Assembly (NCBI GenBank): GCA_963662155.1
Contig: OY759266.1
Location: forward strand, 62,986,411-63,050,410
Direction: 5' to 3'
DNA length: 64,000 nt
From: Lamellibrachia columna
Lineage: Eukaryota; Annelida; Polychaeta; Sabellida; Siboglinidae
In this document: positions 33,695-45,282 of the stretch, piece after piece
Layout: each line of letters starts with the position of its first letter
Numbering within the stretch: the stretch's first letter is position 1
Program-made: the position numbers and the translations under genes
Notes under the pieces: generated by a model
Database searches by the model: none
What the model was told of the DNA's origin: nothing
What the model saw: the letters and a program-made list of their open reading frames with translations, nothing else

Positions 33695-35943
33695 CGGGAG
33701 ACTCGGGTCGGATTTGACGGATTTTTGACAATAAAATGAATTTCGAGTTGTTGCTATTTCCGTGTATAAATATTATTCAACTTGCCATTCATGTAAGTTG
33801 CACTGTCAAAATAAACACGTTTCTGTCATAAAACGTGTCTTGTATGATGCCTATCATTGCTAAGTCTTTGTTTATGTCAAATGAACCGAGACTAATGGGA
33901 CATTAGGTGATTTTACGCGAGCCATTGCATGCCGGAAAACGCTGCCATTCCAACATGGCGCATATCATGGGAAAGCCCCATTTTCGCTCTGTATGATGGT
34001 ACAAACAGTTTTAAAATGTGCCCGGAAGTATCCGAGTAATTCCGACTATAAATGACCGCCTCTGAACCATCTCGGTGACAAAGGAATGGGGAATGCCACG
34101 ACGATTCGCCGGACATCACCACGTGATGTCGGATTCCCTCAAATCAAGCGCTCTAATTGGTTGTAATACTAATTTCCATCCTCTGACGTCAGCTTGAAAT
34201 ACCAGCTACGTTCGATTCGATCGACTTTTTTATCCCATGAGTTTCGTTCATTTATATCGCTTTGTAGAACGACATTATGCCATTTGGTCGAAAGCGAGTG
34301 GGCGGTTACGGTACTGGGAGGCAGCGAAAGTTTGCATCGTTGCAGTTAGCGCGCGATGCGAAGGCATCGAGGGTTGAATTCGCCAATGAACCTGCGGCGA
34401 CAACTTCGTCTTCTTCGACCATCACCGACACCGTCCATGGTGCAAGCGAGAATGGCACGCAGTGTAAGTTTAATTCTGATATTTCATATGTTCACTTGTG
34501 TTTTATCTAAACATCGCCTTTGTGGCATAACTATTACTGTATAAACGATTTGACGCTGATCTAGTTCATGCTGTTGATGTTCGTGGTTGTGTTGACATTC
34601 AGGCCCAGGGGCCATCCAGGCACATCAGAAGCAGAGTTGTAACTATGGTTTATTATATTACTACAATTTGCCCTGGTAATTATCGTATACATAGCCTATA
34701 TACACACACGCGCGTGGGTGTGTGTGTGTATAATATGGCAATGCCAATAAAATAAATTGCATTCAATGCCATACCCCTGCATACGTAGTAAGGGGGGGGG
34801 GCTTTTGTTGTTGAACATGTCTTGGATACTTTTTGTTCATGAAATACATTTATATTGTGTATTTTTTCCAGGCATCAAGGCGGTCATCAACAGTACCAGC
34901 TGATCCGTCTCGGAGACTGTCTGTCACTGAACGGAAGTTTGGTTATGGAGATCTTCTGGAGGAGATAGGTGTCCCGCGATTCCTGGTTGAGGATGAGACA
35001 GATGCTGATGGCGATCTTTCAACAGTACTTGTACGCTGTGCCGTGTTGCCATCACTTGTTGCGAACCTGCTATGCACGTTGTGTAGGAAGCATACACTCT
35101 CCACCCCAGCTGTTGACCGCACCGCACCCTCGGCATGGTGTGTGGCCTCGAGACTTTCTGCACCAGTTGCGACAAGGTCATCAATGCAACTCTGTCATCA
35201 GACTGTATCGATGGGACTCAGGCGACGAATGTGAGATCAGCTGTGTCGGCAACGATGGACATGGGTGTCGGGTACTCGGGACTTGTGTGAAATTTATTTT
35301 ACAATGCCAATGACTTTGCCTTTTGATAGATTATACATTCAGTAATATGTATGCAAAGTTTCAATCATCTAGGTTGCTTTTCAGATGTTGAAATGTATGT
35401 GCCAATTTACATAAACTTTGAACACGATTTTCTCAAAAACATGTTTTCCCTCACACCTACTGCCTCCCGTGTCACTTATCTCTGCTATTGTTTGACAGAA
35501 TTCCTTGAAACTTTCTACAGTGTTTCTTGATAGAATGCTCTTGAAAACTATGTAGTAACTTTTTAGAAAACATTATTTATATTTTATATAATGAACCATC
35601 AATGTAAAATTTCATGATGAAAAAATACATTCAGATGTAAAAAAAATCATGAAAACAAAAGTTTTTTGAAAACTTGGAAAGTCAACTGACTGTTTTCATT
35701 GGGATTATGTGGAGTAACTACACACCAAATTTGAGTCCTCTAAATCCAATGGTTACTGATATAAGTCACACGCAACATTCAATCCAAGATGGCTGCATAC
35801 CGTGGGAAAATATGTATGAAACTTTCTGAAAAAAATTCACAGCATTACTCTTACCTGAACTTGCAATCTATGAAAGTTTCAGCTCTGTAGGTTCAGTGAT
35901 AATGAAATAAGAAAATAAAATGTGTTTAGACCCAAGCGACGCC
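33695..35943 (+). mobile_element. Kolobok-like DNA transposon flanked by TTAA
   Basis: 2249 bp present in duplicon B and absent from the same site in C, where ctccttaactaatgctgc is continuous. It is flanked by TTAA at 33691-33694 and 35944-35947. The ends are short, imperfect inverted repeats (cgggagactcgggtc and, inverted, ggcgtcgcttgggtc). It encodes the start of a Mutator-like/Kolobok transposase. TTAA duplication is shared with piggyBac; the protein decides for Kolobok. It is truncated internally and so non-autonomous. Confidence 0.8.
34277..35290 (+). pseudogene. Kolobok-type transposase, N-terminal part, two exons
   Basis: Exon 1 (34277-34463) starts MPFGRKRVGGYGTGRQRKFA and ends at an AGT|gtaagt donor. 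An acceptor atcaacag at 34886-34893 gives an in-frame junction to LPADPSRRLSVTERKFGYGD. There follow LLCTLCRKHTLST and, after a frame change near 35115, GMVCGLETFCTSCDKVINAT, ATNVRSAVSATMDMGVGYSG and LV-stop. The two CxxC pairs, the TNVRSA block and the MGVGYSGL block are the usual N-terminal landmarks of the Mutator-like transposase proteins of Kolobok elements. The DDE catalytic region that should follow is missing: after 35290 only AT-rich non-coding DNA remains. The protein is therefore inactive, and the piece could only matter as a DNA-binding fragment. Confidence 0.72.
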
Positions 35944-36561
35944 TTAACTAATGCTGCTTTGTGTCCTCTGGTTCTACTGCCTTCTTTAAGTTTGAAGAAC
36001 ATACATGTATTCCTGTCAACATTCTCATAACCATTCACTATTTTAAACATTTCTATTTCGTCTCCTCTTAGTCTCCTGGTTTCTAGTGTTGTCAAACCAC
36101 ATTGTAATAAGCGACTTTAGTAACTAAGGTCTCTCAATTCTGGAATCATTTTAGTTGCTCTTCGTTGTGTTCTTTCTAGCTTGTCTGTGTCCTTTTTACG
36201 ATTCGGCTTCCATGCTCGAATACAATATTCCAAATGTGGTCTAATTATTGATTTGTACAGGGGTACAATTAGCTATTTTTCCTTATACGTGATAGTTCTC
36301 CTAATTAGCCCTAGAATTTGATTTCCTGTCGAAGCAGCAATCCGACATTGCTCTGAAACTTTCACGTCAGCACTAAATGTTACTCCTAAGTCCTTTTCTT
36401 GTGTGGTTCTACCTAGTACATTATCCCCCATTTTATATTCTTCATCCATGTTTCCATGTCCTATGTGTATGCATTTACACTTCCCAAAATTGAATAACAA
36501 TGGCCATTTTTTGACCATTTAACTAATTTATTTAGATCATCCTGTAAACTTTGTTTATCTG

Positions 36562-39022
36562 CACTGCTAAAAATAATTTTCTTGTTTTAATAAAAAAACT
36601 TAAAACAAGAAAAATTTCTAGGGAGCCACGTAAGAAAATTATTTTCGTGATTTAAGAAATGTTACATAAGAAAAATTTTCTTGGCTTAAGAAAATAGTTT
36701 CTAAAATCAAGAAAAGGCTATAGAATTCTTTTCTTAATTGTCCAAGAAAATTTTTCTTATTTAAGAAATTTTTTTTATAAAATAAGAAAAACATTTTCTT
36801 AAATCAAGAAAAAAAGCAAGAACATTTTTCTTAAATTATTTTCTAGGGAGCCACACAAGAAAATTTGTAAATCAAGAAATGTTTTCTTAAATTTAATAAG
36901 AATATTTTTCTTGTAGTCATTTTGGATGTTTCACGTTAGTAAGAATATTTTTTGGAAAATAAGAAAAACCTTCTGAAAGACTTTTTCTTGGAATAAGAAA
37001 CATTTCCTCATTTATATATTTTTCTTATGAAAAGAAAGACTACTGATCACTGCATGTCAGCAATCATTTCTGAAAATAAGACAATTTTCTTACCGCAAAA
37101 TGCGATGCAAAAATTCGATCAATTATCAAGGAACATACTACCATGAAATGACAAAAAGGAGCAAGTGATATTTCTGCCATCACAATGTTGGAACTATCAC
37201 AATGATGGGACCAAAAGCCATATTTTAACATAATAAAACCTTTTAGATGGCAGATTTTCTACAGATGACACGGCATAAAGGATCAAGTGACAATGGAATA
37301 GTGTTTTATTATGAGAAAAGGGAGCAAGTGTGTGACCAATAGCATCACATGTTATTGCGACAGCCATGCAATCAGTCTGCAGTTCTCATACCCAGTAAGG
37401 TCATTCCTTGTTAAATCAACCAATTTTCAGGAAATTAAAAAAGGTGATGTCTCAGAATGTCCTAACATTTGAACCAATTAGCAAGTGGTTATATCTGAGC
37501 AGCTTTGCAGAAAAACTAAGCTAAGGGGTAAACGCACTTGTTATACTTTCAGGTGCCTCTAACTACAGAGCTTAAATTTGCTAAATGTCTAGATATATTC
37601 GTACAGATGTGCATCACAAAATTAAAGAATGATAATGAGAAGGATAATGTATGTACAGAGTGTGCAAACATCAAGTTTTTTATTTTATTTTTATTTCTGA
37701 GAGTGATTTTAGCAGTCTGTATTTCAAATTGTTATTTTATAGGACAAGCTACAAAGTGCTACTGTATACTGTCAGGGATACTTGTAATGACTACTTAGTT
37801 CAATAGGAATGTAGTTACTATATCTTCAGAAAAATTCAGTCTTAAATTCGATATTTTACAAATTTCAACTTTCAGAATGACAATGTTGGACAAGTCTTAT
37901 GATCACCGTATTTGCACTGTGCACAATCCTTTATATACTGCAGCTGAAATATCAGTGTTCTGTTTAATTATCTTTTCTCCCAAATTAACGAGTGATAAAT
38001 TTATGAAACTATTACAAATTACTGCACAACAAGCTTATTGACACAAAAGCTGGAAAAGGTCGCATGCTCGAACTTAGAGCATTGCCAAATAAAAAAATCA
38101 AAGCATTACTTAATTCTTAAAATGTTAATTGATTATGACAACTGGTCACATAATTCTGTAATAAGACCTGCCTCATTGTTTCTTAAGGGGAGTTATTCAA
38201 GGGTGATTTGATTGCACTTGCTGCTCTATGACAACATTTTTCTGTGTCAATAACTTATTTTATAAAATGACAAAATGGAGCAAGTGACACAAAGTCAACA
38301 AATAACCATGTCACAAAAAAGTACTAATAATTTTTATAAATACACTTACTCAAATAGTCCAAAGAATGGTGTACAATTACTGTGCTGTAATATGCACAAG
38401 AGAGCAAACCAAAATATGTTTTGTACGATATTTAAAAAACCATCGTCACTTGCTCACTTTTGTCATTTCACGGCAATATATTGTAAAATGCAAGGTCACG
38501 GATTTAAACACCAAACGCACAAAAACACCCACATTACATCCCTTGTACCTCTACAGAATGGGTGACCTTATAAGAGGGGACTACTGGCACAGTAAAGTAC
38601 AAACACACACATTACAGCCATTTTACCTCTACAGAACGGGTGACCTTATAAGAGGGGACTACTGGCACAGTAAAGTACAAACAAATGCGAAACTAAATTG
38701 CCGTAGTAACAATTAGTTGAAATTTTAAAAGCATTTGAATTGTGTACAATTTCAAAGACATAGTAGCAATGGCACGATTTAGATGTCCATGTCATTCTGC
38801 ACACATCAAAGAAGGAACAATACATTGCCAGTAGATACAATTAGTGAACTTCCTAGTATGTGAAAGCCAAGGATTTCATCCATAGATTTATTTTATTACA
38901 CATTAGCTTTCATGAAAGTTAAAACAGTCAGAATTATGACATGTTAATGGGTATTTTCATTTCTACTCATGATCAAGTTGACAAGTTGAAAGTACTGAAT
39001 ATAATAACAAATGCAAACTGCC
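36562..39022. mobile_element. CACTA-like element, left part, duplicon B
   Basis: Starts CACTGCTAAAAATAATTTTC right after gtttatctg of the LINE, as in duplicon C. The first 460 bp is packed with taagaaaa/ttttctta words of both orientations. It matches 47523-49899 closely, except for an extra tandem copy of a roughly 90 bp segment (38600-38690, containing gggtgaccttataagagg). It stops at the junction with the 39-42.7 kb retroelement. Confidence 0.75.
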
Positions 39023-39688
39023 TAGGCCAAGGAATGACATTTAGATTTATTAATTAAGTAGCATGAAATCAGGCAAGCATACATCATCAAAATAAGATAC
39101 ATCAAATAATCTCAGCAAGCATGCCGGCCCCCAGAAGTGTTTATACATAATTAGTATCTCATGCCTATCAGCTACCGACTACCAATACTATCTGTACCAC
39201 TACTGTCTTCAATACAATTCACATGATATCGGTGGGGGTCACTCCGCCACTAGGTCACCCCCTGTGACCGACCCCCACCCTAATTATAATCAATATTAGG
39301 TATCCCTCTTTCCCTCGCGCGAGCAATGCGGGTAGAGATTCAGCTGTTGACCCCGCCGCTGTCAGGGCCTCGACTGCACCCCCACCCGCCCCACTCACAG
39401 CTCAAATCTAGCCAACACTCCGCCGCTGTCAGAGTATCAACCACATTCGAACAGTGGATCTGCAACATATAAACAATAAACACGATGATAGTTGCCGACT
39501 CCGCCGCTGTCGGAGTCTTGACAACATCGCCGCACAACGAACCTGCAACATACAACCATATTTAACATCGATCGACACAGATAAACGAAGTAACTGCTGT
39601 TGATACCACTGTCCGAATCTAGGCACTATCTTTATAGTCCCCCTTGGTATGAATGATAACAGGTACAACCTGACCTGGATGTAGCATG
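39023..39688. other. 3' non-coding region of the second retroelement
   Basis: GC-rich relative to its neighbours. Four spaced copies of ccgccgctgtcagag-like words lie near 39353, 39421, 39500 and (diverged) 39606, about 70-100 bp apart. A ggtgggggtcactccgcc...gacccccacc inverted pair lies near 39230-39288. These may be part of the element's 3' repeat or processing signals; inference only. Confidence 0.5.
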
Positions 39689-40672
39689 TTATGATATCCG
39701 AATGTATCTGCGGAAAGCATCTGAAGCCCATCTACCCGCTGCTCTAATTTGCGCGTCTGACTCACCCCTAAGAGCTGCTGACGTGGCAGCTCCAATTCTG
39801 AAACTATGTCCTTTAAAAACTTTAGTACTCAACCCACAGAATTCCAGCAGGCGTTTTAATATAGCATCAAACTCCCTCCGCAGCATTGGAGTGCCATCTG
39901 CATATGCAAATAATATAGCCTGTCTAGGACCCCTAACATGTAAGAATTCTCTAAGAAATGTGGCAGGATAAATGGATGTCTCCCCAATACACTGGCCATT
40001 TACTTGTAAGGATTGCGGACCCTGCTAGCAACTGTGTTTAAATTGTCTAAAAGAAACCGTGATTACGTCACCATTCACCGCCACATCCCTCAGAAAGAGG
40101 CATCCCTGTTCTGCCCTGCTGGCTCGAGGGACCATTTCCCCAACGCGTAAGTAAGCCTTGAAGGCTAACACCATCATGGCGCGAAGCATAACACATTTAT
40201 AATGAGAAGACAAAACTTGAGGCAGGGCCCTAATGAGATGTGCGAGAATAGGCAGTGTGATTGGTAACCGGACATCTGACCTAGATCTCAGTTTCTGAGC
40301 ACCTAGCAGTACTCTTGCAACAACAAAATTCTTAGCTGGGTCATGCAAGCCATTGACTTTATGGAAATAAGAAATGGCCGAGATAGTTGAGATAATTGTA
40401 GATGGAGCATAACCAGCGTTATGTAAATGAGCAACAAAAAGCAACATCATTGCGACTGACACTGGCAACTTAGGAACATAGCCCAAAGACTGGAAAAATC
40501 CTACCAGCTTCGACCATGACCTCTCGTACTGCACTTTGGATGATGAAGCTAGGGACGCCTGCATGAGTAGCTCTACAGTGTCCCTAAGGCGGCTGGGGAT
40601 ATGTGGAACGGCACTGTCGCTGGATCGCGATTGACCCATGGCGCCATCACTCGGAATTCCTCGATCTGACAA
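39689..40672 (-). pseudogene. Tyrosine recombinase of the second retroelement (one in-frame stop)
   Basis: 328 codons in one frame, from MSDRGIPSDG to RRYIRIS, overlapping the 3' end of the RT/RNase H frame by 100 bases. The N-terminal core-binding helices (SSSKVQYERSWSKLVGFFQS, APSTIISTISAISYFHKV) lead into the catalytic domain. Arg176 is in AYLRVGE, His289 and Arg292 are in GHSFRIGAA, Trp315 is in GRW, and nucleophile Tyr323 is in RRYIRI. All key residues are present. A TAG (40025-40027) interrupts between FKHSC and QGPQSL, and no other defect is visible. The protein would recombine the circular cDNA of the element into target DNA. With a single nonsense change it is either recently dead or dependent on readthrough; I favour recently dead. 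Confidence 0.85.
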
Positions 40673-42546
40673 CGGGATAATCTGTCGGCTAGAACGTTGT
40701 AACGTCCTGGTACATGTCGAGCAGTGAAGTTAATGTTACGATGCAAGCATGACAAAATTAACTTACGTAACAAAACCATCACACAAGTCTCTCTAGATGT
40801 CTGCTTGTTAATTATGGCGACCAGGGCCTCGTTATCTGTGAAAAAACAGACGCTACTGTTAGCCCATGAAGCCCCCCACAACTCCACAGCCGCCACAATC
40901 GGGTACAATTCTAATACTGTGATGTTAAGGTTAAGCCAAGAACTGGGCCATGTACCAAAGAACCACTCTGGGCCACACACTGCACCATATCCTATGCCCC
41001 CAGAAGCATCGGTGTATAACTGTAGGTAATCACCGGTCATAAAGTTAATGTCAAGAAAAAAGGCTTTACCATTAAACCCTTTCAGGAATTCCTGCCATAA
41101 AACCAGGTCGAGCTTAACCTGCTTGGTTAGTCTTATATGGTAGCTTGGTCTACTAACCCCCAGGGTCAGGTCAATTAGCCGTCTAAGAAACGCCCTCCCT
41201 GGAATGATAACCGTGCACGCAAAATTCAAGACGCCTATTAGGGACTGTAATTCTCTGAGTGTAACTTTCTGCCTACTCAGAAATGACTGCAGTAACATTT
41301 GGCATCGGGCTAACTTATCCTCGGGAAGACGGGCTTCCATACTGACCGAATCCAGAGTGACACCCAAAAATTGGAGAGCCGTTGTCGGGCCAACCGTCTT
41401 ACCTGGTGCCAGCGGGACTCCAATCTTGGCACATAGGTCCATAAATGACCTCATATCCTGTTCGCACTTCTCAATAGACTCGGCCATAAACAAGAAGTCA
41501 TCAATGACATGGACTACCTTCGATGCCCCGAGTTTAGATACTGCCACCCATTCTAACGCTGAGCTGAAAGCCTCAAATATCGCACATGCACTCGCACATC
41601 CCATCGGCAATACGATATCCATGTAGTATTTATCCCGCCATTTAAATCCCAGCAATGGTGTGTCCTTAGGGGCGATAGGAATGATCCGGAACGCCGACTC
41701 AATGTCTACTTTAGCCATAAAAACTATTGTTTCAGCGTCCTTAATAAACGAAACTGCGTTCTGTATGGATGCATACTGCACTGTGGCTAACTCCTGGGGA
41801 ATGTAATCATTGACTGAAGACCCTTCTGGGTGAGACAGATTATGGATCATTCTATATTCGCCGGGGACTTTCTTGGGTACTACTCCCAAAGGCGAAATTC
41901 TGTAAGCAGGAGTAGTAGGCTGATTATCGAAGGGGCCTAACACACGACCTAGAGCTACTTCTTTAGCCAGTTTGGTGTCTATTACCTGCGGATACTCGAA
42001 TGCGGATCTCATGTTCTTGACCCTTTTGTCATTCTGAACAGGCAAACTCAAACATCCAATTTCAAATCCTGCACTAAAACCTTTTACTAAAAACTTCCGC
42101 TTACCTACATCGTATCCTTGTAACATCTGATCTAGAACCGAGGGTAACACTGGCGAAGGCATGGCCCGATCAAGGTTTTCTAATGATACGCTGGGGAATG
42201 GTGGACTTACGTGCCTGCGACTTGGGACACTTGGTCGCGGGTGGCTCCCCCCGCACAACTTGCATAGATGCCGGAAACGACAGGGGTTGTAGGCACAGCG
42301 GCCCCTGTTGTACGCCCGGCAGATGCGAGCTCCTTGGTTGCCGACACCCCTGTCAAGAAAGGGAGATTCCCCTTGTGACACAAGCCGAGGCTGGTGTGCC
42401 GCGTTCAGCCACAATTCGTAATTCACTGAATCCCAAGACCACCCCTGCATAGCTCTTAGCGCCCGAAAGGACTCATCATACCCTCGCCAGTTAGACCCAC
42501 GTTCTGACAGATTTCTCACGAAAACATTACAAGAAAGAACATACAT
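40573..42546 (-). CDS. Gag tail, reverse transcriptase and RNase H of the second retroelement
   Basis: 657 residues without interruption. Residues 20-50 are the conserved gag segment (RGYDESFRALRAM ... YELWLNAA). Residues 76-102 are a CCCH and CLCGGSH-type cluster. RT motifs follow: PLGVVPKK near 219, motif A Asp281 in KVDIESAFRII, LPMGCASACAIF at 313-324, and catalytic box VIDD at 347-350. RNase H has Asp512 (YTDAS), Glu546 (LELYP), Asp571 (FTDNEA) and Asp621 (LADRLSR). The initial ATG is only the first one after truncation, so the natural gag start lies upstream and is lost. Frame integrity over almost 2 kb suggests recent insertion. The same RT type supplied the remnant at 11.9-12.4 kb. 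Confidence 0.93.
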   Translation of the reverse strand: MYVLSCNVFVRNLSERGSNWRGYDESFRALRAMQGWSWDSVNYELWLNAAHQPRLVSQGESPFLDRGVGNQGARICRAYNRGRCAYNPCRFRHLCKLCGGSHPRPSVPSRRHVSPPFPSVSLENLDRAMPSPVLPSVLDQMLQGYDVGKRKFLVKGFSAGFEIGCLSLPVQNDKRVKNMRSAFEYPQVIDTKLAKEVALGRVLGPFDNQPTTPAYRISPLGVVPKKVPGEYRMIHNLSHPEGSSVNDYIPQELATVQYASIQNAVSFIKDAETIVFMAKVDIESAFRIIPIAPKDTPLLGFKWRDKYYMDIVLPMGCASACAIFEAFSSALEWVAVSKLGASKVVHVIDDFLFMAESIEKCEQDMRSFMDLCAKIGVPLAPGKTVGPTTALQFLGVTLDSVSMEARLPEDKLARCQMLLQSFLSRQKVTLRELQSLIGVLNFACTVIIPGRAFLRRLIDLTLGVSRPSYHIRLTKQVKLDLVLWQEFLKGFNGKAFFLDINFMTGDYLQLYTDASGGIGYGAVCGPEWFFGTWPSSWLNLNITVLELYPIVAAVELWGASWANSSVCFFTDNEALVAIINKQTSRETCVMVLLRKLILSCLHRNINFTARHVPGRYNVLADRLSRCQIEEFRVMAPWVNRDPATVPFHISPAALGTL

Positions 42547-42609
42547 ACCTTATTATGTAATGTGCTTAGTTTAGTAATGTTAGTTTGTTAACTCGCCTAT
42601 TTATATCAA

Positions 42610-42683
42610 TCAATTTAATATAGGTTGTCAGAATTGACGATGCATGTCAATTTAATATAGGTTGTCAGAATTGACGATGCATG
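42610..42683. repeat. 37 bp direct tandem duplication
   Basis: Two exact copies of a unit starting tcaatttaatataggttgtc and ending gacgatgcatg, at the 5' edge of the second retroelement, 45 bp before duplicon C begins. Confidence 0.95.
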
Positions 42684-43636
42684 TCTGTATGTACCTGTGT
42701 TTGGGGTGAATTTCTCTCTCTATCTGGCCGGGTCTGTATTTGAATTTGTTTTGCTGTTTAAGGGTCAGACCACAATAATACCGCCTGCTGTACTTTAGAT
42801 GGTTGTAGCTACAGCCAATGTCAGTGATTTTTAACTGGGAAGTCACTTGATCTAGTCAGCCAGCAAGTTTCTGTTTTCTTTCTCCCTCCTCAAATAATTT
42901 AGCCCATTGTGAATCAGGGCCATTGATGTTCATATCTGTAGAGTGTATGAATTGTTTAAAGGTATGTACAGTCAGCTTAATGTATATATTTTTTTGAAAT
43001 TATTGAAAGAAATGACTTTGAACATTAAATCTGGTGTGAATAGGTTTATGTCGTAGTATGTAGAGTTGGAGCCACGTTTGACCTTTTCCACGTGGGTCCA
43101 GTTGAATATAATCTAGTAGCTTGTCCGATGTCTTTATAAAAACTAAATGACACATTTGCACAAATGAGCTAGCATGTCATAGTGGATACTAGATAGGTTA
43201 GATTTTTTGCAAAATGATTTTGAAATGAGGCGAGAGAAAAATCAAACTGAGGATGGAGCTTGTCTCCCACAATTGCTGTGAGACTATCAAATCTCCAGTT
43301 GTCCTGCTCAGGAGAACAAATCTCCCACTATATTTCTGTTGAAATTACATTCTTTGCAGCCTAACAACATATTGTTAATCCCTCCCCTTACTAATGCCTG
43401 AACAATGCAGACCTGTCTAACCTGTGTCCTTGTGTCTTGTGTGTCGTTGACATTGTTTATAAGCCATAGACAAGCAAAGCACTGGCACCTTCGGGTTCCC
43501 TATTGTAACATTTTTCACCCTCTGTAACCCAGGCTCACATTAATCAATATACAATCCGTTAACTATCCATTGAGATAATACCTAGCGATACATCATGGTA
43601 TAAGACATATTATGTTTATGTTCACATGCAATAGAT

Positions 43637-43680
43637 ACAATATGGCACAGGCACTGCTTGAAGAGATCTTTGGGCTAAAG
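43637..43680 (+). CDS. Host-gene exon 2, copy C
   Basis: Same 45 bp unit with caatag acceptor and AAG|gtgaat donor, reading MAQALLEEIFGLK. Weak alone. Confidence 0.35.
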
Positions 43681-44158
43681 GTGAATGAAAAGTTCTCAAA
43701 GAAACTGCTGTAGTAGACATCATGTGGTGTTGGTGTCTGGGAAATAGACGGAAAATGGTCATTACAGCCACAAAGTAATCATGCTGGAAGTCACTTTTGT
43801 CCTGCTTTTATGATTATTGCTGTCCATATTACCCTTACCCAGCATCTCCACGTGAATTCAAGGTGTCATGTAGGTATTGATAAGCGTTTTCACGGCAGCT
43901 TGGCAGGGGTGTGCACATAGAGCACTGATGTTTACATGTTATGACATATTTAAGCGTCATGTATATGGCAAGACTCAAATTCTATTAGAAAATGAAGATC
44001 TGCCACTAAATATAATATGTTCATTCGTCCTTAATTACCTTGTTTGGTCATGTGATAACATTACCTCAAGCCCTCAGCTGGTAAGCTTCCAGAAGCTTAG
44101 AATTTGATGGCAAGATATGTCATGTAGTAGGCTACGTTGACTATGTTGTATATTGTAG

Positions 44159-44281
44159 ATTGCTCCTGATAGCAGACATCTGAGTGTGGCTGGATCTCAA
44201 CAAGTCACCATTTCTGTGAGCAACATGAAGAATGTGGATGTTATCATTAACAATGTTGAGCTGAACATGGTAGAAAAACAG
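44159..44281 (+). CDS. Host-gene exon 3, copy C
   Basis: 123 bp, open, phase 0 at both ends, IAPDSRHLSVAGSQQVTISV then NMKNVDVIINNVELNMVEKQ. It has the ttgtag acceptor and again the GC donor CAG|gcaagt. Differences from copy A are few and conservative (T to S, K to M). Confidence 0.55.
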
Positions 44282-44920
44282 GCAAGTTGGATAATTCCCA
44301 TGGATGACCCTTACAACTAATCACCTAAAATGTGTACTGAATATAGTAGACAAACAGAGAAGTTGGATACTTCCCATGGGTTACCCTTACAACTAATCAA
44401 CTAAAATGTGTATTGAATGTTGTTGGATACTTCATATGGATGACCCTTACAACTGATCAACTAAAATATGTATATATCTTACATAATCAGATTCATATCT
44501 GAAAGATATAAACTCAATTATGTGGTTAGTGTTTGCCAAGCAAATGATGCCGCTAATCAGCAGAAAATGTCATTCTAACAGCAATACTGGTTGTTTAGAT
44601 ATTCACCTTTACATGCAGTGGGGATGATATCCTGATACTCTAATATGTACAGTCTCTATTTCGCATGGTTGTTATGAGTAATGCTATCCTTTAGTTCTAC
44701 CATTTATCAAACAACTTCATAGTTCTCCATTATACAATGTTAAAAACAAATGTTTTTAGCATTGAAACTTCATGCTGATTAATTGGTCAGAATATGTATT
44801 AATAGTAGCAGCCAATAAACTAAAAATAGTCCTTGTACTTACCATTGACTAAGATGTGTTGATGCAACCAGAAACGATTTATATAACTTGTATTTATCGT
44901 TTATAATTTTTTATTTTTAG

Positions 44921-45069
44921 ACTGCCAAGAGTTTAGGCCTTTCTGATCTCTCAAAGTTGAAAGATGTTTTCAACTTCAAAATTAACTCCATCAGGCTGAA
45001 CAAATTGCTCATAAGGTCGGCTTGTCAAAGGTCAAGACAAGCATCTTGAAAACTGTGGAAGAAATTGAG
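44921..45069 (+). pseudogene. Host-gene exon 5, copy C
   Basis: 149 bp between ttttag and GAG|gttgga. It reads TAKSLGLSDLSKLKDVFNFK, INSIRLNK and then, one base missing, AHKVGLSKVKTSILKTVEEI. The exon would be 150 bp and phase 0 without the one-base loss, so this copy is nearer to the ancestral state than copy A. Confidence 0.5.
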
Positions 45070-45282
45070 GTTGGACAATGTTTATTTTCAGTGGTGGCTT
45101 ATTATTTATATAATATTACTGTGCTGGCCTTGTACTTCAGGAAAGTATTCTTATGAATAATTTCATGAAATATTGATTTCTGGTGCAGACAGCTAATTTA
45201 TGACCAGCATAGCTGTTTTCATTATGTATAATGTTTCCACATGAAGTCTTCTTTAGCATTTTGATATACATGATCTGACCAG

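Larger units (their letters stand above)
33438..36561 (-). pseudogene. CR1-like LINE 3' part, duplicon B, interrupted
   Basis: 33438-33694 is the LINE 3' end (WNKLPNDCVNASSVNMFKNR ... YLIRAGYT, then the atcttgtt tail). 35944-36561 continues with TTLETRRLRGDEIEMFKIVN, LLFNFGKCKCIHIGHGN and DNVLGRTTQEKDLGVTFSAD. Between them lies the TTAA element, and the CACTA-like element cuts it at gtttatctg. Nothing of the endonuclease or ORF1 remains in this copy. Confidence 0.9.
29527..39022. repeat. Duplicon B
   Basis: Same order as duplicon A: block of ttgttgtatacaagtgttgatg tandem copies, minisatellite, exons, LINE. It lost 20345-22503-equivalent sequence (exons 3-5) by a deletion joining cacaaagt to ggcttattattt near 31887. 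Its LINE is interrupted by a TTAA element and a CACTA-like element. From 30839 onward it matches duplicon C with only scattered substitutions, until 39022, where the CACTA copy is cut off at the retroelement boundary. Confidence 0.88.
39023..42727 (-). mobile_element. Second tyrosine-recombinase retroelement, between duplicons B and C
   Basis: Carries a gag tail, RT, RNase H and tyrosine recombinase on the minus strand, so it is the functional-domain complement of the 6.3-13.5 kb element. It occupies exactly the space between the end of duplicon B and the start of duplicon C. The gag N-terminus and 5' repeat are missing at about 42550. I cannot find split direct or inverted terminal repeats, so both ends look truncated. 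The RT/RNase H frame is intact and the recombinase frame has one stop. Confidence 0.8.

Noticed and set aside
41204..41626. Plus-strand ORFs opposite the RT/RNase H gene
   Set aside because: Shadow frames of a well-supported minus-strand polyprotein.
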